Source of the DNA: an uncultured Clostridia bacterium
GTDB lineage: Bacteria > Bacillota > Clostridia > UBA1381
DNA: 6,169 nt
Reading direction: 5' to 3'
Assembly (NCBI GenBank): GCA_934481375.1
Contig: CAKSPN010000113.1
Span: forward strand, 1-6,169
The position numbers and the translations under genes are program-made. How positions within the stretch are numbered: the first letter of the stretch is position 1; each line of letters opens with the position of its first letter. The notes beneath the pieces are model-generated. The model had not been told where the DNA came from. It saw only the letters and a list, made by a program, of their open reading frames with translations, and did no database searches. Positions 5,357 to 6,169 of the stretch are shown piece by piece.

Positions 5357-6169
5357 TTATATGATGTCGTTTCTGATTATATCTTCATATGTTTCACGTT
5401 TTACTATAACCTTTGTTTTTCCGCCTGCTACAGCGACAACTGCCGGTCTCGGAATTCTGTTATAGTTTGATGCCATTGAATAGTTATACGCACCCGTAGC
5501 CAAAACTGCCAGAATATCTCCCGATTTGAGTTCGGGGAGCATAACATCTTTCATCAATATATCGCCCGATTCACAGCATTTACCGGCAACCGTTACCTTT
5601 TCAGAAGGTTTTTCGTTCGCTCTGTTTGCCGTTACTGCAGAATACTCCGACTCGTACAGAATGTATCGGGGATTATCGCCCATACCTCCGTCAACGCTGA
5701 CATATTTTCTTACATTCTTTATATCCTTAATACTTCCTACGGTATACAATGTTATGCCTGCAGGTGCAACTATCGAACGTCCCGGCTCCATTAACAGGAA
5801 CGGTAAGTCCAAGCCACGCTTTTTTGCAGTGCTTTTTATGACTTCGGAAACTTTTTTGATATATTCATCATACGGAACAGGATCGTCCTTTTCTGTATAC
5901 ATTATTCCGTATCCGCCGCCGAGATTTAATTTATTTATCGTTAAGCCGAGCTTGTCTTTTAAATCTCCGGCAAAATTCATCATTATTTCCGCCGCTTTTT
6001 CAAACGGTGCAATATCAAATATCTGCGAGCCTATGTGACAGTGTATACCGTCGGGATTTACGTTAGACATTTTATTTGCTTTTTCGTATATCGAAAATGC
6101 CTCGCCGTTTTCAAGCGCAACACCGAATTTTGAATCAATCTGACCCGTTTGAATATAGCTGTGTGTATG
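5357..6169 (-). CDS. lysA: Diaminopimelate decarboxylase, C-terminal 270 residues (5' end outside window)
   Basis: This PLP enzyme decarboxylates meso-diaminopimelate to L-lysine, the last step of lysine synthesis. The frame is open to the right edge, so the start and about the first 150 residues, including the PLP-binding lysine, lie outside; the ATG at 6070 is internal. Counting from the codon at 6169, visible motifs are SKFGVAL (13-19), HIGSQ (45-49), the PLP phosphate loop GGGYG (84-88), EPGR (128-131), DGGMGDNPR (160-168), CESGD (199-203) with the active-site cysteine supplied across the dimer, and GAYNYSMASNYN (226-237). This combination fits DAP decarboxylase better than ornithine or arginine decarboxylases of the same fold. 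It is convergent to the gyrA operon and ends 25 nt from the shared hairpin. Its promoter is outside the window. Confidence 0.95.
   Translation of the reverse strand, partial: HTHSYIQTGQIDSKFGVALENGEAFSIYEKANKMSNVNPDGIHCHIGSQIFDIAPFEKAAEIMMNFAGDLKDKLGLTINKLNLGGGYGIMYTEKDDPVPYDEYIKKVSEVIKSTAKKRGLDLPFLLMEPGRSIVAPAGITLYTVGSIKDIKNVRKYVSVDGGMGDNPRYILYESEYSAVTANRANEKPSEKVTVAGKCCESGDILMKDVMLPELKSGDILAVLATGAYNYSMASNYNRIPRPAVVAVAGGKTKVIVKRETYEDIIRNDII

Noticed and set aside
5276..5470. 64-codon plus-strand reading frame through the terminator
   Set aside because: It begins in the hairpin arm and continues antisense to lysA; no protein features support it.
5526..6038. 170-codon plus-strand reading frame opposite lysA
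   Set aside because: It is antisense to clearly recognisable DAP decarboxylase motifs and has no ribosome binding site or known domain.

Overview
The window looks like ordinary chromosome from a low-to-moderate GC Firmicute, most likely a gut-type clostridium (Oscillospirales/Eubacteriales-like). This is inferred from a YerC-type TrpR-like regulator, GyrA with a QRRGGRG box, strong AAGGAG/GGAGG ribosome binding sites, SigA promoters with a TRTG-extended -10, and two clostridial-style cyclophilins. No rRNA, tRNA or CRISPR array is visible, and I do not see an obvious new multi-gene system. The most unusual part is a non-coding repeat element at about 4592-4745.

Layout. Positions 3-245 (+) are the C-terminal end of a tyrosine recombinase that starts outside the window. 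A clear promoter (249-277) then drives a two-gene unit: a YerC-family DNA-binding protein (312-608) overlapping by 8 nt with a SAM-dependent methyltransferase (601-1338). A second, very similar promoter (1354-1382) precedes gyrA (1443-3962). The gyrA stop overlaps the start of a lipoprotein cyclophilin (3959-4567). A 214-nt spacer with stacked hairpins follows, then a cytoplasmic cyclophilin paralogue (4782-5255). A long hairpin (5267-5331) lies between this rightward operon and the convergent lysA gene (5357-6169, minus strand), whose 5' end is outside the window.

How the genes fit together. GyrA is the breakage-reunion subunit of DNA gyrase; gyrB is not in the window. The two cyclophilins are about two-thirds identical by eye and appear to divide the work: one carries a lipobox and should act outside the membrane, the other has no signal and should act in the cytoplasm. 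They probably share the gyrA transcript. LysA makes L-lysine from meso-diaminopimelate and belongs to a separate unit.

Points most worth a second look. The spacer between the cyclophilins has two hairpins in inverted orientation, each with GTAG exactly at the 5' foot of its stem, which is the arrangement of REP/REPIN elements. The same spacer is flanked by a 13-nt imperfect direct repeat, and removing one copy plus the insert would leave a tight operon junction. GyrA naturally has Ala at the position matching E. coli Ser83. A perfect 10-bp-arm inverted repeat lies inside gyrA.
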